Assembly (NCBI GenBank): GCA_963754535.1
Contig: CAVWGG010000014.1
Coordinates: 1-64,000, forward strand
Length of the DNA: 64,000 nucleotides
Reading direction: 5' to 3'
Source: RPQJ01 sp963754535
GTDB lineage: Bacteria > Pseudomonadota > Gammaproteobacteria > Steroidobacterales > Steroidobacteraceae
The translations under genes were made by a program, and so were the position numbers. This document shows, piece after piece, positions 34,537 to 43,471 of the stretch. Position 1 is the first letter of the stretch. Each line of letters begins with the position of its first letter. Under the pieces are notes generated by a model that worked only from the letters and a program-made list of their open reading frames with translations, did not search any database and was not told where the DNA came from.

Positions 34537-36429
34537 ATGCGCACTGGGAGATGCATGAAGACGCCATTTGCCTGCCGACGGGCTGTCGCAATCCGTATGG
34601 CAATGCTGCTAGTTGTCGGCACTCTCGCCGTCGCGGGACCTGCCGCCGGGGCGCCTGATCGTCCGCCGGCAAACCCCGAACGCAATGCCTACTTCGGCAA
34701 TGTCCATGTGCACACGGGCTATTCGTTCGACAGCTTCACCAACGGCAGCAAGACGGCTCCGCAGGATGCCTATGACTGGGCGAAGGGCAAGGCGATCAGC
34801 GGCAGCGGCATCGGCGCCGACATCAAGATCGTCACGCCGCTCGATTTCTATGCGGTCGCCGATCACGCCGAATACATGGGCGTCTTCAACCAGATGTCCG
34901 ACCCCAACAGCCGGTTCGGCAAGCTGCCGATCGCCAGGCGAGTGACCTCGCCGGACACTGTCACCCGGATGGAGGCGTTTGCCGAAGTGCTGCGTGAGAT
35001 GAGCGCCGGACGCAGCGACCCGCAACTCGCCGACCCAATTGCGGCACGGTCGGTCTGGACCGAGATCGTCAAGACCGCCGACGCCAACTATGTTCCCGGC
35101 AGGTTCACCACATTCGCCGCGTTCGAATGGACGTCGAACCCCGACAAGCGAAATCTGCACCGCGTCGTCATGTTCCGTGACACTGCAAAGCTGCCCGAAC
35201 TGGTCATTTCAGCGCTCGACTCGGACCAACCAGAGGCGCTGTGGACATGGATGGAGGGGCTGCGCGCCAGGGGCTCGACGCTGTTTGCCATCCCGCACAA
35301 TGCCAATGCGAGCGACGGGCGGATGTTCGAGCTGACCCGGTCGGACGGCAAGCCGATCGACGCCGCCTACAACGCCACTCGCAGCGTAAACGAGCCGCTT
35401 TACGAGATCACCCAGATCAAGGGCACTTCGGAGGCGCATCCCAGCCTGTCGCCCAACGATGAGTTCGCCGGGTTCGAGCAATGGGATTACACGTTGTCGG
35501 CCGACAGCGAACGGCCGACGCACCGCAAGGGCAGCTTCGCCCGCCAGGCGCTGCTCGATGGCCTGACGCAGGACGCCAAAGGCAATGGCAACCCCTTCAG
35601 GTATGGCTTCATCGGCGATTCCGACACGCACAACGCTGCCGGCAGCAACGAGGAGTTCAACTACAGCGGCAAGTTCGCGATCGAGAACGATCCCAGGCAC
35701 CGGCTCAATGGCATACCCGGGGCACGGGCGGGGCAGATCCAGCAGATCCGCGAATTCAGCTCGGGCGGGCTCGCTGGTGTCTGGGCGGAAGAGAACACGC
35801 GCGAAGCGATTTTCGACGCGATGCAGCGCAAGGAGACCTTCGGCACGTCGGGTACGATGATCAAGGTGCGGTTCTTTGGCGGGTGGAACTTTGGTGCCGC
35901 GGACCTGGCGAACCCCGCGTTCGTCAAGGCGGGCTACGCGCGTGGCGTGCCGATGGGCGGCGACCTAAAGTCCGCAACTGCCAGGGCCCCGACGTTCATG
36001 GTCATGGCGAGCAAGGACCCGAAGAGCGGCAACCTCGATCGCATCCAGATTATCAAGGGCTGGCTCGACGTGAACGGCGGCCAGCACGAGAAGGTCTACG
36101 ATGTTGCCTGGAGCGGCAAGCGCAAGCCGGATCCGAAAACCGGCAAGCTGCCGCCGGTTGGCGACACTGTCGACGCCACCAAGGGCGATTACACCAACAG
36201 CATCGGCGCCGCGGAACTGGCAACCGCCTGGGTCGATCCGGATTTCGATCCATCGTTGCGCGCCTTCTATTACGCAAGGGTCATCGAGATCCCGACGCCG
36301 CGCTGGAGTACACGCGATGCAGCCAAGCTCGGGATGCCCATCCCGCAAGGCCTGCCAGTTTCCATCCAGGAGCGTGCCTGGACTTCGCCGATCTGGTACT
36401 CGCCGGCGAACGGAGCGGGCAAACGCTGA
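34537..36429 (+). CDS. DUF3604 secreted PHP-like metalloprotein, paralogue D
   Basis: The product has 630 residues from the ATG at 34537, or 624 from the ATG at 34555, which has GGGAG four bases upstream. A signal peptide ends near PAAGAPDR. Metal-site motifs are FGNVHVHTGYS, AVADHAEY, IPHNANASDG and DSDTHNA; the C-terminal motif is AWTSPIWYSP. It is over 20 kb from paralogues A-C but keeps an outer-membrane protein gene as upstream neighbour. Its stop is followed 25 bases later by the second structured repeat. Confidence 0.87.
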   Translation: MRTGRCMKTPFACRRAVAIRMAMLLVVGTLAVAGPAAGAPDRPPANPERNAYFGNVHVHTGYSFDSFTNGSKTAPQDAYDWAKGKAISGSGIGADIKIVTPLDFYAVADHAEYMGVFNQMSDPNSRFGKLPIARRVTSPDTVTRMEAFAEVLREMSAGRSDPQLADPIAARSVWTEIVKTADANYVPGRFTTFAAFEWTSNPDKRNLHRVVMFRDTAKLPELVISALDSDQPEALWTWMEGLRARGSTLFAIPHNANASDGRMFELTRSDGKPIDAAYNATRSVNEPLYEITQIKGTSEAHPSLSPNDEFAGFEQWDYTLSADSERPTHRKGSFARQALLDGLTQDAKGNGNPFRYGFIGDSDTHNAAGSNEEFNYSGKFAIENDPRHRLNGIPGARAGQIQQIREFSSGGLAGVWAEENTREAIFDAMQRKETFGTSGTMIKVRFFGGWNFGAADLANPAFVKAGYARGVPMGGDLKSATARAPTFMVMASKDPKSGNLDRIQIIKGWLDVNGGQHEKVYDVAWSGKRKPDPKTGKLPPVGDTVDATKGDYTNSIGAAELATAWVDPDFDPSLRAFYYARVIEIPTPRWSTRDAAKLGMPIPQGLPVSIQERAWTSPIWYSPANGAGKR

Positions 36430-36454
36430 AGGCGTATCAGGCGCTGAAGGTCAC

Positions 36455-36677
36455 AGGTCCGCTGCAGGGGTTCCGGTCTTCCTCAGCGCTCCGGGGTCTC
36501 ACGCGCACGTGAATCGCGCGGAGGAACCGCACGATTCACGGCGAACCTTGCTCGAACGGGTGCGAGGCGATGGTATCAGCGAAGCAACAGAACCCGCCGT
36601 GCCGCCTCGCACCTGCGCTCGAGCTGCGGCGTTCGACACGGAGCGCTGAGGAAGACCGGAACCCCTGCAGCGGACCT
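36455..36677. repeat. Structured interspersed repeat, copy 2, with 39-bp perfect terminal inverted repeats
   Basis: Positions 36455-36493 are perfectly complementary to 36639-36677. The core (36467-36665) matches copy 1 over about 200 bases with few differences, including the AGGAA-loop hairpin (arms 36508-36521 and 36527-36540). The three left-arm differences from copy 1 (36473, 36475, 36485) are each matched by a complementary base at 36659, 36657 and 36647. It again lies between convergent genes, the fourth DUF3604 and the DUF255 protein. No gene or transposase is inside. Confidence 0.9.
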
Positions 36678-36709
36678 TGGCAGTTGCAGCCCTCGTGCAT
36701 GCCAATAGC

Positions 36710-38791
36710 TCACTGACCCCGCAATGCGCGCACGAGCTGCGCCAGCGTCGGCACCGGCGGCGAACACGTCATGCCACGGCAGACGTACGCAACCGCGCCG
36801 CCCAGTGCTTTCTTGCTGGCCAGTGCAGCGGGCAGATTGCGGGCATCGGTCGGCACCGCGACGATGCAGCGATGCGGATCGTAGAGCTTGTCGACTTCGC
36901 TGCGCCACACGTCGAGTTCGTCGCTTTCACCGCGCAGCACCAGGATCCAGGGCGGCGAAGTGAATTCCTCGAGCGCCATCAGCAGCGTGCCGTGCCCGTG
37001 CGGGTAGCGCTCGATCGCGGCGCGTGCCGAGCGCAGCGTCGCTTCCGCCGCGTCGATGTAGCCCGTCTCGCCGAGCAGGTAACCGAGCCGGATCAGGACG
37101 CGCGCAGCCACGCCATTGCCGGCGGGCGTGGCATCGTCCGAGAAGGTCTTTGGTCGCAGGATCAGCGACTCGTGGTCGTCGGCCGTGAAAAAGAATCCAC
37201 CGGCTGCGTGATCGGTGAAATGCTCGAGCATCACGTCGACGAGTTCGACGGCCCAGGCGAGGGCGTCGGCATTCCAGCGCGCCTCGACGAGTTCGAGCAG
37301 TCCCCACGCGAGCATGGCGTAATCGTCGAGGTAGGCGGGGAAGCGGGACTCGCCGTCCGTGTGTACGGCCAGCAGCCGTCCATCCTTCCAGCAGCGTTCG
37401 CGCAGGAAGCGCATGGCCTGCACGGCGGCATCGGCCAGGTCGTCGCGTTCGAGCGCGCGGCTGGCGCGCGCCAGCCCGCCGATCAGCATGCCGTTCCAGG
37501 ACGTGAGGATCTTCTGGTCGCGGCCCGGCCAGACGCGCGCATTGCGCACCTCGAGCAGACGCGCTCGCGCTTCGTCGATGCGTGCTTCGACCGTGGCCTC
37601 GTCGAGCCGCAGTTCGGTCGCGATGTCGGCGATCGACTTGAACGTGTGCAGGTGCCACTGGCCTTCGAAGTTGGCGTCGCGGTCGAGGCCGAAGCGCAGC
37701 GCGAAAGGCTCGTACTGCTCGACGTCGAGCACGTCTCGCACCTCATCAGGCGTCCAGACGTAGAACTTGCCTTCGTGGCCTTCGGAATCCGCGTCCAGCG
37801 TCGAATAGAAACCGCCCTCGGGCGAGCGCAGGTCGCGCAGCAGCCAGTCGGCCGTTTCTGCGGTCACGCGGCGGAACAGTGGTTCGCCGGTGGCGACGGC
37901 GGCCTGCGCGTACACGCCGAGCAGCTGCGCGTTGTCGTACAGCATCTTCTCGAAGTGCGGAATCATCCAGTACGGATCGACGGAATAGCGGCAGAAGCCG
38001 CCACCGAGCTGGTCGTACAGGCCGCCCTCGGCCATGCGCGTGAGCGTCAGCGTCGCCATGTAGAGCGCCTGCAGGTCGGGCTCTTCGTCCTCGGCCGAGG
38101 CGCGCCAGGTGCGCAGCAGCAGCTCCAGGTTGGCAGGGTGCGGGAACTTGGGGGCTTCGCCGAAGCCGCCGAAACTGCCATCGAATTCGCGCTGCAACGT
38201 CGCGCGGGCTGTCAGCAGCGGTTCGCGTGACAGCGCGTCACCCGATGCGTCCATGGGTGGCTGCAATTGCCCGAGAACGTCGACCAGCTTGTCGCCGTAG
38301 TCCTTGAGGTCGCCGCGGCGGGACGCGTAGAAATCGGCCACCTTCTCGAGCACTGCGCGGAAGCCCGGCATTCCGTAACGCTGCTCGGGCGGGAAATACG
38401 TGCCCGAGAAGAACGGCCGGTGCGAATCGGGCGCCAGGAACATCGTCAGCGGCCAGCCGCCGCCCGCCTGGTTCATTACCTGGTGCGCGGTCTGGTAGAT
38501 GCGGTCGATGTCGGGGCGTTCCTCGCGGTCCACCTTGATGTTCACGAACAGCTCGTTCATGAGCGCAGCGGTGGCGGGGTCTTCGAACGATTCGTGGGCC
38601 ATCACGTGGCACCAGTGGCAGGCCGAATAGCCGATCGACAGCAGGATCGGCTTGTCCAGCTTGCGCGCAAGCTCGAGCGCTTCCGGTCCCCAGGGGTGCC
38701 AGTCGACGGGGTTCGAGGCGTGCTGGCGCAGGTAAGGGCTGGTCTCGGCGGCCAGGGAATTCTGGTGGCCGGAGGGGCTGGGCGAAGTCAT
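36710..38791 (-). CDS. DUF255 thioredoxin-domain protein (YyaL/SPATA20-like)
   Basis: The 693-residue cytoplasmic protein has an N-terminal thioredoxin-like domain with SACHWCHVMAHESF and the following VKVDREERPDID-type segment (here NIKVDREERPDID). A long C-terminal six-hairpin glycosidase-like domain follows. The full length matches bacterial YyaL-type proteins, whose function is uncertain. It stands alone, convergent with the fourth DUF3604 gene and divergent from rlmI. The 78-base gap to rlmI must hold both promoters. Confidence 0.88.
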   Translation of the reverse strand: MTSPSPSGHQNSLAAETSPYLRQHASNPVDWHPWGPEALELARKLDKPILLSIGYSACHWCHVMAHESFEDPATAALMNELFVNIKVDREERPDIDRIYQTAHQVMNQAGGGWPLTMFLAPDSHRPFFSGTYFPPEQRYGMPGFRAVLEKVADFYASRRGDLKDYGDKLVDVLGQLQPPMDASGDALSREPLLTARATLQREFDGSFGGFGEAPKFPHPANLELLLRTWRASAEDEEPDLQALYMATLTLTRMAEGGLYDQLGGGFCRYSVDPYWMIPHFEKMLYDNAQLLGVYAQAAVATGEPLFRRVTAETADWLLRDLRSPEGGFYSTLDADSEGHEGKFYVWTPDEVRDVLDVEQYEPFALRFGLDRDANFEGQWHLHTFKSIADIATELRLDEATVEARIDEARARLLEVRNARVWPGRDQKILTSWNGMLIGGLARASRALERDDLADAAVQAMRFLRERCWKDGRLLAVHTDGESRFPAYLDDYAMLAWGLLELVEARWNADALAWAVELVDVMLEHFTDHAAGGFFFTADDHESLILRPKTFSDDATPAGNGVAARVLIRLGYLLGETGYIDAAEATLRSARAAIERYPHGHGTLLMALEEFTSPPWILVLRGESDELDVWRSEVDKLYDPHRCIVAVPTDARNLPAALASKKALGGAVAYVCRGMTCSPPVPTLAQLVRALRGQ

Positions 38792-38869
38792 GGCGGAACC
38801 TGACGGGGTTCGATCGACTAGAATGCGTGAACTATAACGGAAGGCTGCCGCTCACCGGCGGAAACGCGC

Positions 38870-40096
38870 ATGTCAACGCCACTCCCGGCACTCTTGAATT
38901 CGTCCCACGACCTCCCCGAACTGCGGCTCAAGCCACGCGAAGATCGCCGGATCGCGGGCGGCCACCTCTGGATCTTCAGCAACGAAGTAGACACGGTGCG
39001 CACGCCCCTCACGGCGTTCGCAACCGGCGCCCACTGCCGCGTCATGGCGAGCAATGACCGCTTCCTCGGCTACGCCTACGTCAATCCGCACGCACTGATC
39101 TGCGCGCGCATCCTCGGCCGCGATCCGGAGTTCGCTCCCGGCAAGTCGCTGCTCGTCCACCGTTTGCAGGTGGCGCTGGCGTTGCGCGAAAAGCTGTATT
39201 CGCAGCCTTTTTATCGCCTCGTGTATGGCGAATCGGACGGGCTGCCCGGGCTGGTGCTCGATCGCTTCGGCGACATCGTCGTCGGCCAGATCGGCACGGC
39301 GGGCATGGAGGCGATGAAACCCGCGATCGTCGAAGCGGTCGTCAAGGTGCTCGGACCGCAGGCGCTGATCTGGAAGAACGACTCGGGCGCGCGCGAACTC
39401 GAAGGCCTGCCGAGCTACGTCGAGACGGCGATCGGGCCCGACATCGAGGAAACGGTCGTCGAGGAGAACGGCGTCCGCTTCTTCGTGCCGATGGGTCACG
39501 GCCAGAAGACCGGCTGGTTCTACGACCAGGCGTACAACCGGCGCTCCCTGCTGAAGTACGTCAAGGGCGCGCGCGTCCTCGACGTTTTCAGCTACCTGGG
39601 TGCCTGGGGCCTTGCGGCCGCCGCCGCGGGCGCCAGCGAAGTGTTGAGCGTGGACTCGTCGGCGCCTGCGCTCGAGCTGCTGCAGCGTTCCGCCGCGGCC
39701 AACGGCCTGCACAACGTCCGTACCGAGCGCGCGGATGCGTTCGACGCGCTGGCGGCCTTGCGCGCCGCCGGTGAGAAGTTCGACGTGGTCATCATCGACC
39801 CGCCGGCGTTCATCAAGCGGCGCAAGGACATCCCGAAAGGGCAGGCGGCCTACCGCAAGCTCAACCAGCAGGCGATGCAGGTGCTGGGGCGCGACGGCTT
39901 CCTCGTGTCGTGCTCGTGTTCGCACCACCTCGGACTGGACGACCTCATGGTCACGATCCAGCAGGCGGCGCGCCACGTGGACCGCTTCGCGCAGGTCGTG
40001 GAAGTGGGTGGCCATGCGCCGGATCACCCCCTCCATCCGGCGATTGCCGAGACGCGTTACCTGAAGTCGCTGTTCTGCCGGGTCGTGCAGGACTGA
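38870..40096 (+). CDS. rlmI: 23S rRNA m5C1962 methyltransferase
   Basis: The 408-residue protein has an N-terminal PUA-like domain (IAGGHLWIFSNEV) and a Rossmann methyltransferase domain, with VLDVFSYLGAWGLAAAAAGA for SAM binding, FDVVIIDPPAF for the NPPY-like motif and SCSCSHHLG with the catalytic Cys. It methylates C5 of a cytosine in 23S rRNA, as E. coli RlmI (396 residues) does. It is monocistronic or leads into lgt 45 bases on. Confidence 0.86.
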   Translation: MSTPLPALLNSSHDLPELRLKPREDRRIAGGHLWIFSNEVDTVRTPLTAFATGAHCRVMASNDRFLGYAYVNPHALICARILGRDPEFAPGKSLLVHRLQVALALREKLYSQPFYRLVYGESDGLPGLVLDRFGDIVVGQIGTAGMEAMKPAIVEAVVKVLGPQALIWKNDSGARELEGLPSYVETAIGPDIEETVVEENGVRFFVPMGHGQKTGWFYDQAYNRRSLLKYVKGARVLDVFSYLGAWGLAAAAAGASEVLSVDSSAPALELLQRSAAANGLHNVRTERADAFDALAALRAAGEKFDVVIIDPPAFIKRRKDIPKGQAAYRKLNQQAMQVLGRDGFLVSCSCSHHLGLDDLMVTIQQAARHVDRFAQVVEVGGHAPDHPLHPAIAETRYLKSLFCRVVQD

Positions 40097-40141
40097 GACG
40101 GACGGGCGATCAGGCAGACCCACAGGTAAGATACGCGGCCG

Positions 40142-40939
40142 ATGTTCGTCTATCCGCACCCCGATCCCATCGCGCTGTCGTTAGGACCGCTGCACGTCCG
40201 CTGGTACGGCCTCATGTACCTGGTGGGCTTCCTGTCGGCCTGGTGGCTGGCCCGTCGCCGTGCCGGGCGACCCGAGTCCAGCTGGCAGCCGCTCGAAGTC
40301 GACGACCTCATCTTCTTTGCCGCCGTCGGCATCATCCTGGGCGGGCGCCTGGGCTGGATGCTGTTCTACGGCACCGAGCGGATCCTGAGCGAGCCGCTCA
40401 GCGTGTTCCGCATCTGGGAAGGCGGGATGTCGTTCCACGGTGGCCTGGTCGGCACGCTCGTCGCGCTGGCGCTCTTCGCGCGCAGCCGCAAGAAGCGACT
40501 CGTCGACGTGTTCGATTTCGCCGCACCGCTGCCGGCCATCGGTTTCGGCGCGGGTCGCATCGGCAACTTCATCAACGGCGAACTCTGGGGCAAGCCGACG
40601 GACGTGCCGTGGGCCGTCATCGTCGACGGTGTCCCGCTGCACGCTTCGCAGTTGTATGAAGCCGCGCTCGAGGGCCTCGCCCTGTTCGTGATCCTGTGGT
40701 GGTTCACGTCCAAGCCCCGGTTCCGTTGGGCCCCGTCCGGGCTGTTCCTGGTCTGCTACGGCGTGTTCCGTTTCATGATCGAGTTCGTGCGCGTGCCCGA
40801 TGCCAACCGCGGCTACCTGCTGTTCGACTGGGTGACGATGGGGCAGGTCCTCTCGTTGCCCATGATCGTGGCCGGGCTCGCGATGCTGGCTTACGCCTAC
40901 GGCCAGCGCCAGCCTTCCGGCAATTACCGCGCAACCTGA
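40142..40939 (+). CDS. lgt: Prolipoprotein diacylglyceryl transferase
   Basis: The 265-residue multi-spanning membrane enzyme transfers diacylglycerol to the lipobox Cys of prolipoproteins. It shows HVRWYGLMYLVGF at the start, GGMSFHGGL and the Lgt signature GRIGNFINGELWG. Length and motifs match the family. The lgt-thyA pairing, five bases apart, is common in Proteobacteria. It serves the several lipoproteins in this window (DUF3604 C, DUF3300, DUF2950). Confidence 0.95.
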   Translation: MFVYPHPDPIALSLGPLHVRWYGLMYLVGFLSAWWLARRRAGRPESSWQPLEVDDLIFFAAVGIILGGRLGWMLFYGTERILSEPLSVFRIWEGGMSFHGGLVGTLVALALFARSRKKRLVDVFDFAAPLPAIGFGAGRIGNFINGELWGKPTDVPWAVIVDGVPLHASQLYEAALEGLALFVILWWFTSKPRFRWAPSGLFLVCYGVFRFMIEFVRVPDANRGYLLFDWVTMGQVLSLPMIVAGLAMLAYAYGQRQPSGNYRAT

Positions 40940-40944
40940 CGACG

Positions 40945-41739
40945 ATGCGGCAATACCACGACCTGCTGCAGCACATCCTCGATCATGGCGCCGAAAAGGG
41001 CGACCGCACCGGCACCGGCACGCGCTCGGTGTTCGGCTGGCAGATGCGGTTCGACCTGAACGACGGCTTCCCGTTGATGACGACGAAGAAGCTGCACCTG
41101 AAGTCGGTCGTGCACGAGCTGCTCTGGTTCCTGAGCGGCGACACCAACGTGCGCTACCTGCGCAGCCACGGCGTCACGATCTGGGACGAATGGGCCGATG
41201 CCAACGGCGAACTGGGCCCGGTCTACGGCGCGCAGTGGCGCAAATGGAAAGCCGCGGACGGTCGCGAGATCGACCAGATCGCGCGTGCGGTCGAGCTGAT
41301 CAAGCGCGACCCGAACTCGCGCCGCATCATCGTCAATGCGTGGAACGTGGGCGAGCTCGAGCGCATGGCGCTAACGCCGTGCCACGCGCTGTTCCAGTTC
41401 TACGTGGCCGGCGGCAGGCTGTCGTGCCAGCTGTACCAGCGCAGCGCCGACGTCTTTCTCGGCGTGCCGTTCAACATCGCGTCCTACGCGCTGCTCACGC
41501 ACATGGTCGCGCAGCAGTGCGACCTGGGCGTCGGTGATTTCGTCTGGACAGGCGGCGACACGCACCTCTACGTCAATCATTTCGACCAGGCGCGGTTGCA
41601 GCTCTCGCGCGAGCTGCTGCCGCTGCCGCAACTCGTCATCAAGCGCCGGCCGGACTCGATCTTCGATTATCGGTTCGAGGACTTCGAGTTCGCCGGATAC
41701 CAGTCACACCCCGCGATCAAGGCACCCATCGCCGTATGA
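40945..41739 (+). CDS. thyA: Thymidylate synthase
   Basis: The 264-residue enzyme has exactly the E. coli length. It shows RTGTGTRSVFGWQMRF, LHLKSVVHELLWFLSGDTN, the catalytic Cys in LTPCHALFQFYV, CQLYQRSADVFLGVPFN and GDTHLYVNH. It makes dTMP from dUMP and methylene-tetrahydrofolate. The dihydrofolate product is recycled by FolA, encoded two genes downstream. The stop overlaps the SET gene start (ATGA). Confidence 0.96.
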   Translation: MRQYHDLLQHILDHGAEKGDRTGTGTRSVFGWQMRFDLNDGFPLMTTKKLHLKSVVHELLWFLSGDTNVRYLRSHGVTIWDEWADANGELGPVYGAQWRKWKAADGREIDQIARAVELIKRDPNSRRIIVNAWNVGELERMALTPCHALFQFYVAGGRLSCQLYQRSADVFLGVPFNIASYALLTHMVAQQCDLGVGDFVWTGGDTHLYVNHFDQARLQLSRELLPLPQLVIKRRPDSIFDYRFEDFEFAGYQSHPAIKAPIAV

Positions 41740-42401
41740 AGAAGTCTCCCTCGAAGAAGCCCCCCTCGAAGAAACCCACGACCAGGTCGTCAAAGGCTGC
41801 CGTCGTGCATCACGCGCACATGCGTCACGCCCAGAAGACGACAGGTTCCCCTGCCGCCGAAGCCAATCCGCTGTACGTGGTGAAGCGTTCGAAGATCCAC
41901 GGCCGTGGCGTGTATGCGGCCCGCCGCATCCGCAGCGGCACGCGCATCATCGAATACGTGGGCGACCGCATCTCGCACGACGAGGCGGACTCGCGGTACG
42001 AGATGAAGGCTGATGACGACGGCCACACCTTCCTGTTCGTGGTCGACGACGACCTCTGCATCGACGCCGGCGTCGGCGGCAATGCGGCGCGCTTCATCAA
42101 CCACAAGTGCGACGCGAACTGCGAGACCATCATCGAAGGCCGCCGGGTCTTCATCGAAGCGATCCGCACGATCCAGCCGGGCGAAGAACTCGGGTACGAC
42201 TACCAGCTCACCTGGGAAAGCACCGACGATCCCGAAGAGCTGAAGCTCTACACGTGCCGTTGTGGCGCGGCGAATTGCCGCGGCACGATGCTCGACCGCG
42301 AGTCGGTCGACGCCAAGAAAAGGAAAAAGAAGAAGGCGGCTGCGAAGCGCAAGGCTGTCGCCAAGGGCACGAAGCCCGCCGCGAAAGGCAAGAAGGCCTG
42401 A
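41736..42401 (+). CDS. SET-domain protein lysine methyltransferase-like with basic tails
   Basis: The 221-residue protein has a Lys/Ser/Pro-rich N-terminus (about residues 1-45), a SET domain (about 46-165) and a highly basic C-terminal tail with Lys-Lys and Ala-Lys runs (about 185-221). SET motifs are HGRGVYAARRI, the SAM-site sequence ARFINHKCDANCE and GEELGYDYQL. A post-SET-like Cys cluster, CRCGAANCRG, should bind zinc. It should methylate a Lys; the target is unknown, and histone-like tails could suit DNA or ribosome contact. It lies between thyA and folA and overlaps thyA by ATGA. Confidence 0.85.
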   Translation: MKKSPSKKPPSKKPTTRSSKAAVVHHAHMRHAQKTTGSPAAEANPLYVVKRSKIHGRGVYAARRIRSGTRIIEYVGDRISHDEADSRYEMKADDDGHTFLFVVDDDLCIDAGVGGNAARFINHKCDANCETIIEGRRVFIEAIRTIQPGEELGYDYQLTWESTDDPEELKLYTCRCGAANCRGTMLDRESVDAKKRKKKKAAAKRKAVAKGTKPAAKGKKA

Positions 42402-42409
42402 GCATCGCG

Positions 42410-42928
42410 ATGCCGCTCGTCTCGATCATCGTGGCGACGGACGAGCGGGGTGCGATCGGGCGCGGCGGCGGGCTGCCGTGGCGCCTGCCCGACGACCTCA
42501 AGCGCTTCAAGGCCCTGACGATGGGGAAACCCATCGTCATGGGTCGCAAGACCTGGGACTCGATCGGCAAGCCGCTGCCCGGGCGGCAGAACATCGTGAT
42601 CACGCGCCAGGCCGGGTTTGCGGTGCCCGGCGTGACCGTCGTCGCGTCACTCGAAGACGCGTTGCTGGCCGCGGGCGACGTGCCCGAGGTCTGCATCATC
42701 GGCGGCGCGGAGATTTACCGCCTCGCCTTGCCGCGCACGGACCTCATCCACCTCACGCGCGTGCAGGCAGTGGTCGACGCCGACACCTGGTTCCCGGACC
42801 TGGCTGCCGGGGAGTGGGATGAGGTGCTGGTCGAGCGGCACGTGGCGGATGAAAAGCACGCCTACGCTTACAGCTGCGTGGAATTGCGCAGACGGCTCAC
42901 TGCCAACGATCCGCTTCAGGCGAAGTGA
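42410..42928 (+). CDS. folA: Dihydrofolate reductase
   Basis: The 172-residue enzyme reduces dihydrofolate with NADPH, regenerating the cofactor used by ThyA. It shows IIVATDERGAIGRGGGLPWRLPDDLKRFKALT in adjoining segments, PIVMGRKTWDSIGKPLPGR and CIIGGAEIYRLAL. Length fits bacterial FolA (about 160-170). The ATG at 42410 follows the SET stop by eight bases, so all three genes form one operon after lgt. Confidence 0.95.
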   Translation: MPLVSIIVATDERGAIGRGGGLPWRLPDDLKRFKALTMGKPIVMGRKTWDSIGKPLPGRQNIVITRQAGFAVPGVTVVASLEDALLAAGDVPEVCIIGGAEIYRLALPRTDLIHLTRVQAVVDADTWFPDLAAGEWDEVLVERHVADEKHAYAYSCVELRRRLTANDPLQAK

Positions 42929-42966
42929 ACTTCGCACCCAGCGCGGGAAAAATTCACCTGGTGCGC

Positions 42967-43413
42967 TCAGCCCGCAATCTCGGGCTCGACTAGCGTTGCC
43001 AACTGCGCCAGCGACTCCTGCCAGCCGAGGTAGCACATCTCCAGGGGAATCGCTGCCGGGATGCCGCTCTGTGTAACGTGCAGTTCAGTTCCACATGGCA
43101 CGGGCTGCAGGGATACCGTGACCTCCATGACGCCCGGCAGAGCGGGATCGTCGAACTTGTCCGTGTACCGGATGCGTTCATGCGGAACCAGTTCGAGGTA
43201 TTCCCCACCGAACGAATGATCATTGCCGGTGGAGAAATTGTGGAATGACATCCTGAAGGTGCCACCTACCCGCGCATCCATGTGATGCACCGTGCACGTG
43301 AATCCATAAGGCGGGATCCACTTGGACATGGCGCCGGCTTCGATGAAGGCGCGGTAGACCTTCTCCGGTCGAGTGCGGAGCACCCGGTGCAGGGTGACGG
43401 TACGTTCCGGCAT
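42967..43413 (-). CDS. SRPBCC-family protein (AHSA1/START-like)
   Basis: The 148-residue single-domain protein starts with TVTLHRVLRTRPEKVYRAF and contains WIPPYGFTCTVHHMDARVGG, YLELVPHERIRYTDKF and a C-terminal GWQESLAQLATLVE helix, all typical of AHSA1-type SRPBCC proteins. Members bind hydrophobic ligands or act as stress co-chaperones; no specific function is known. It stands alone between folA (convergent) and the RNA methyltransferase gene. Confidence 0.85.
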   Translation of the reverse strand: MPERTVTLHRVLRTRPEKVYRAFIEAGAMSKWIPPYGFTCTVHHMDARVGGTFRMSFHNFSTGNDHSFGGEYLELVPHERIRYTDKFDDPALPGVMEVTVSLQPVPCGTELHVTQSGIPAAIPLEMCYLGWQESLAQLATLVEPEIAG

Positions 43414-43471
43414 GGCTTTATCTCCGTTGCGTCTAGGTATCAGTCGGTCACCGGGGCGGGCATGGACAGCC

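Noticed and set aside
36677..38230. 517-codon plus-strand frame opposite the DUF255 gene
   Set aside because: Antisense to a gene with clear motifs. No domain is recognisable, and it begins inside the structured repeat flank.
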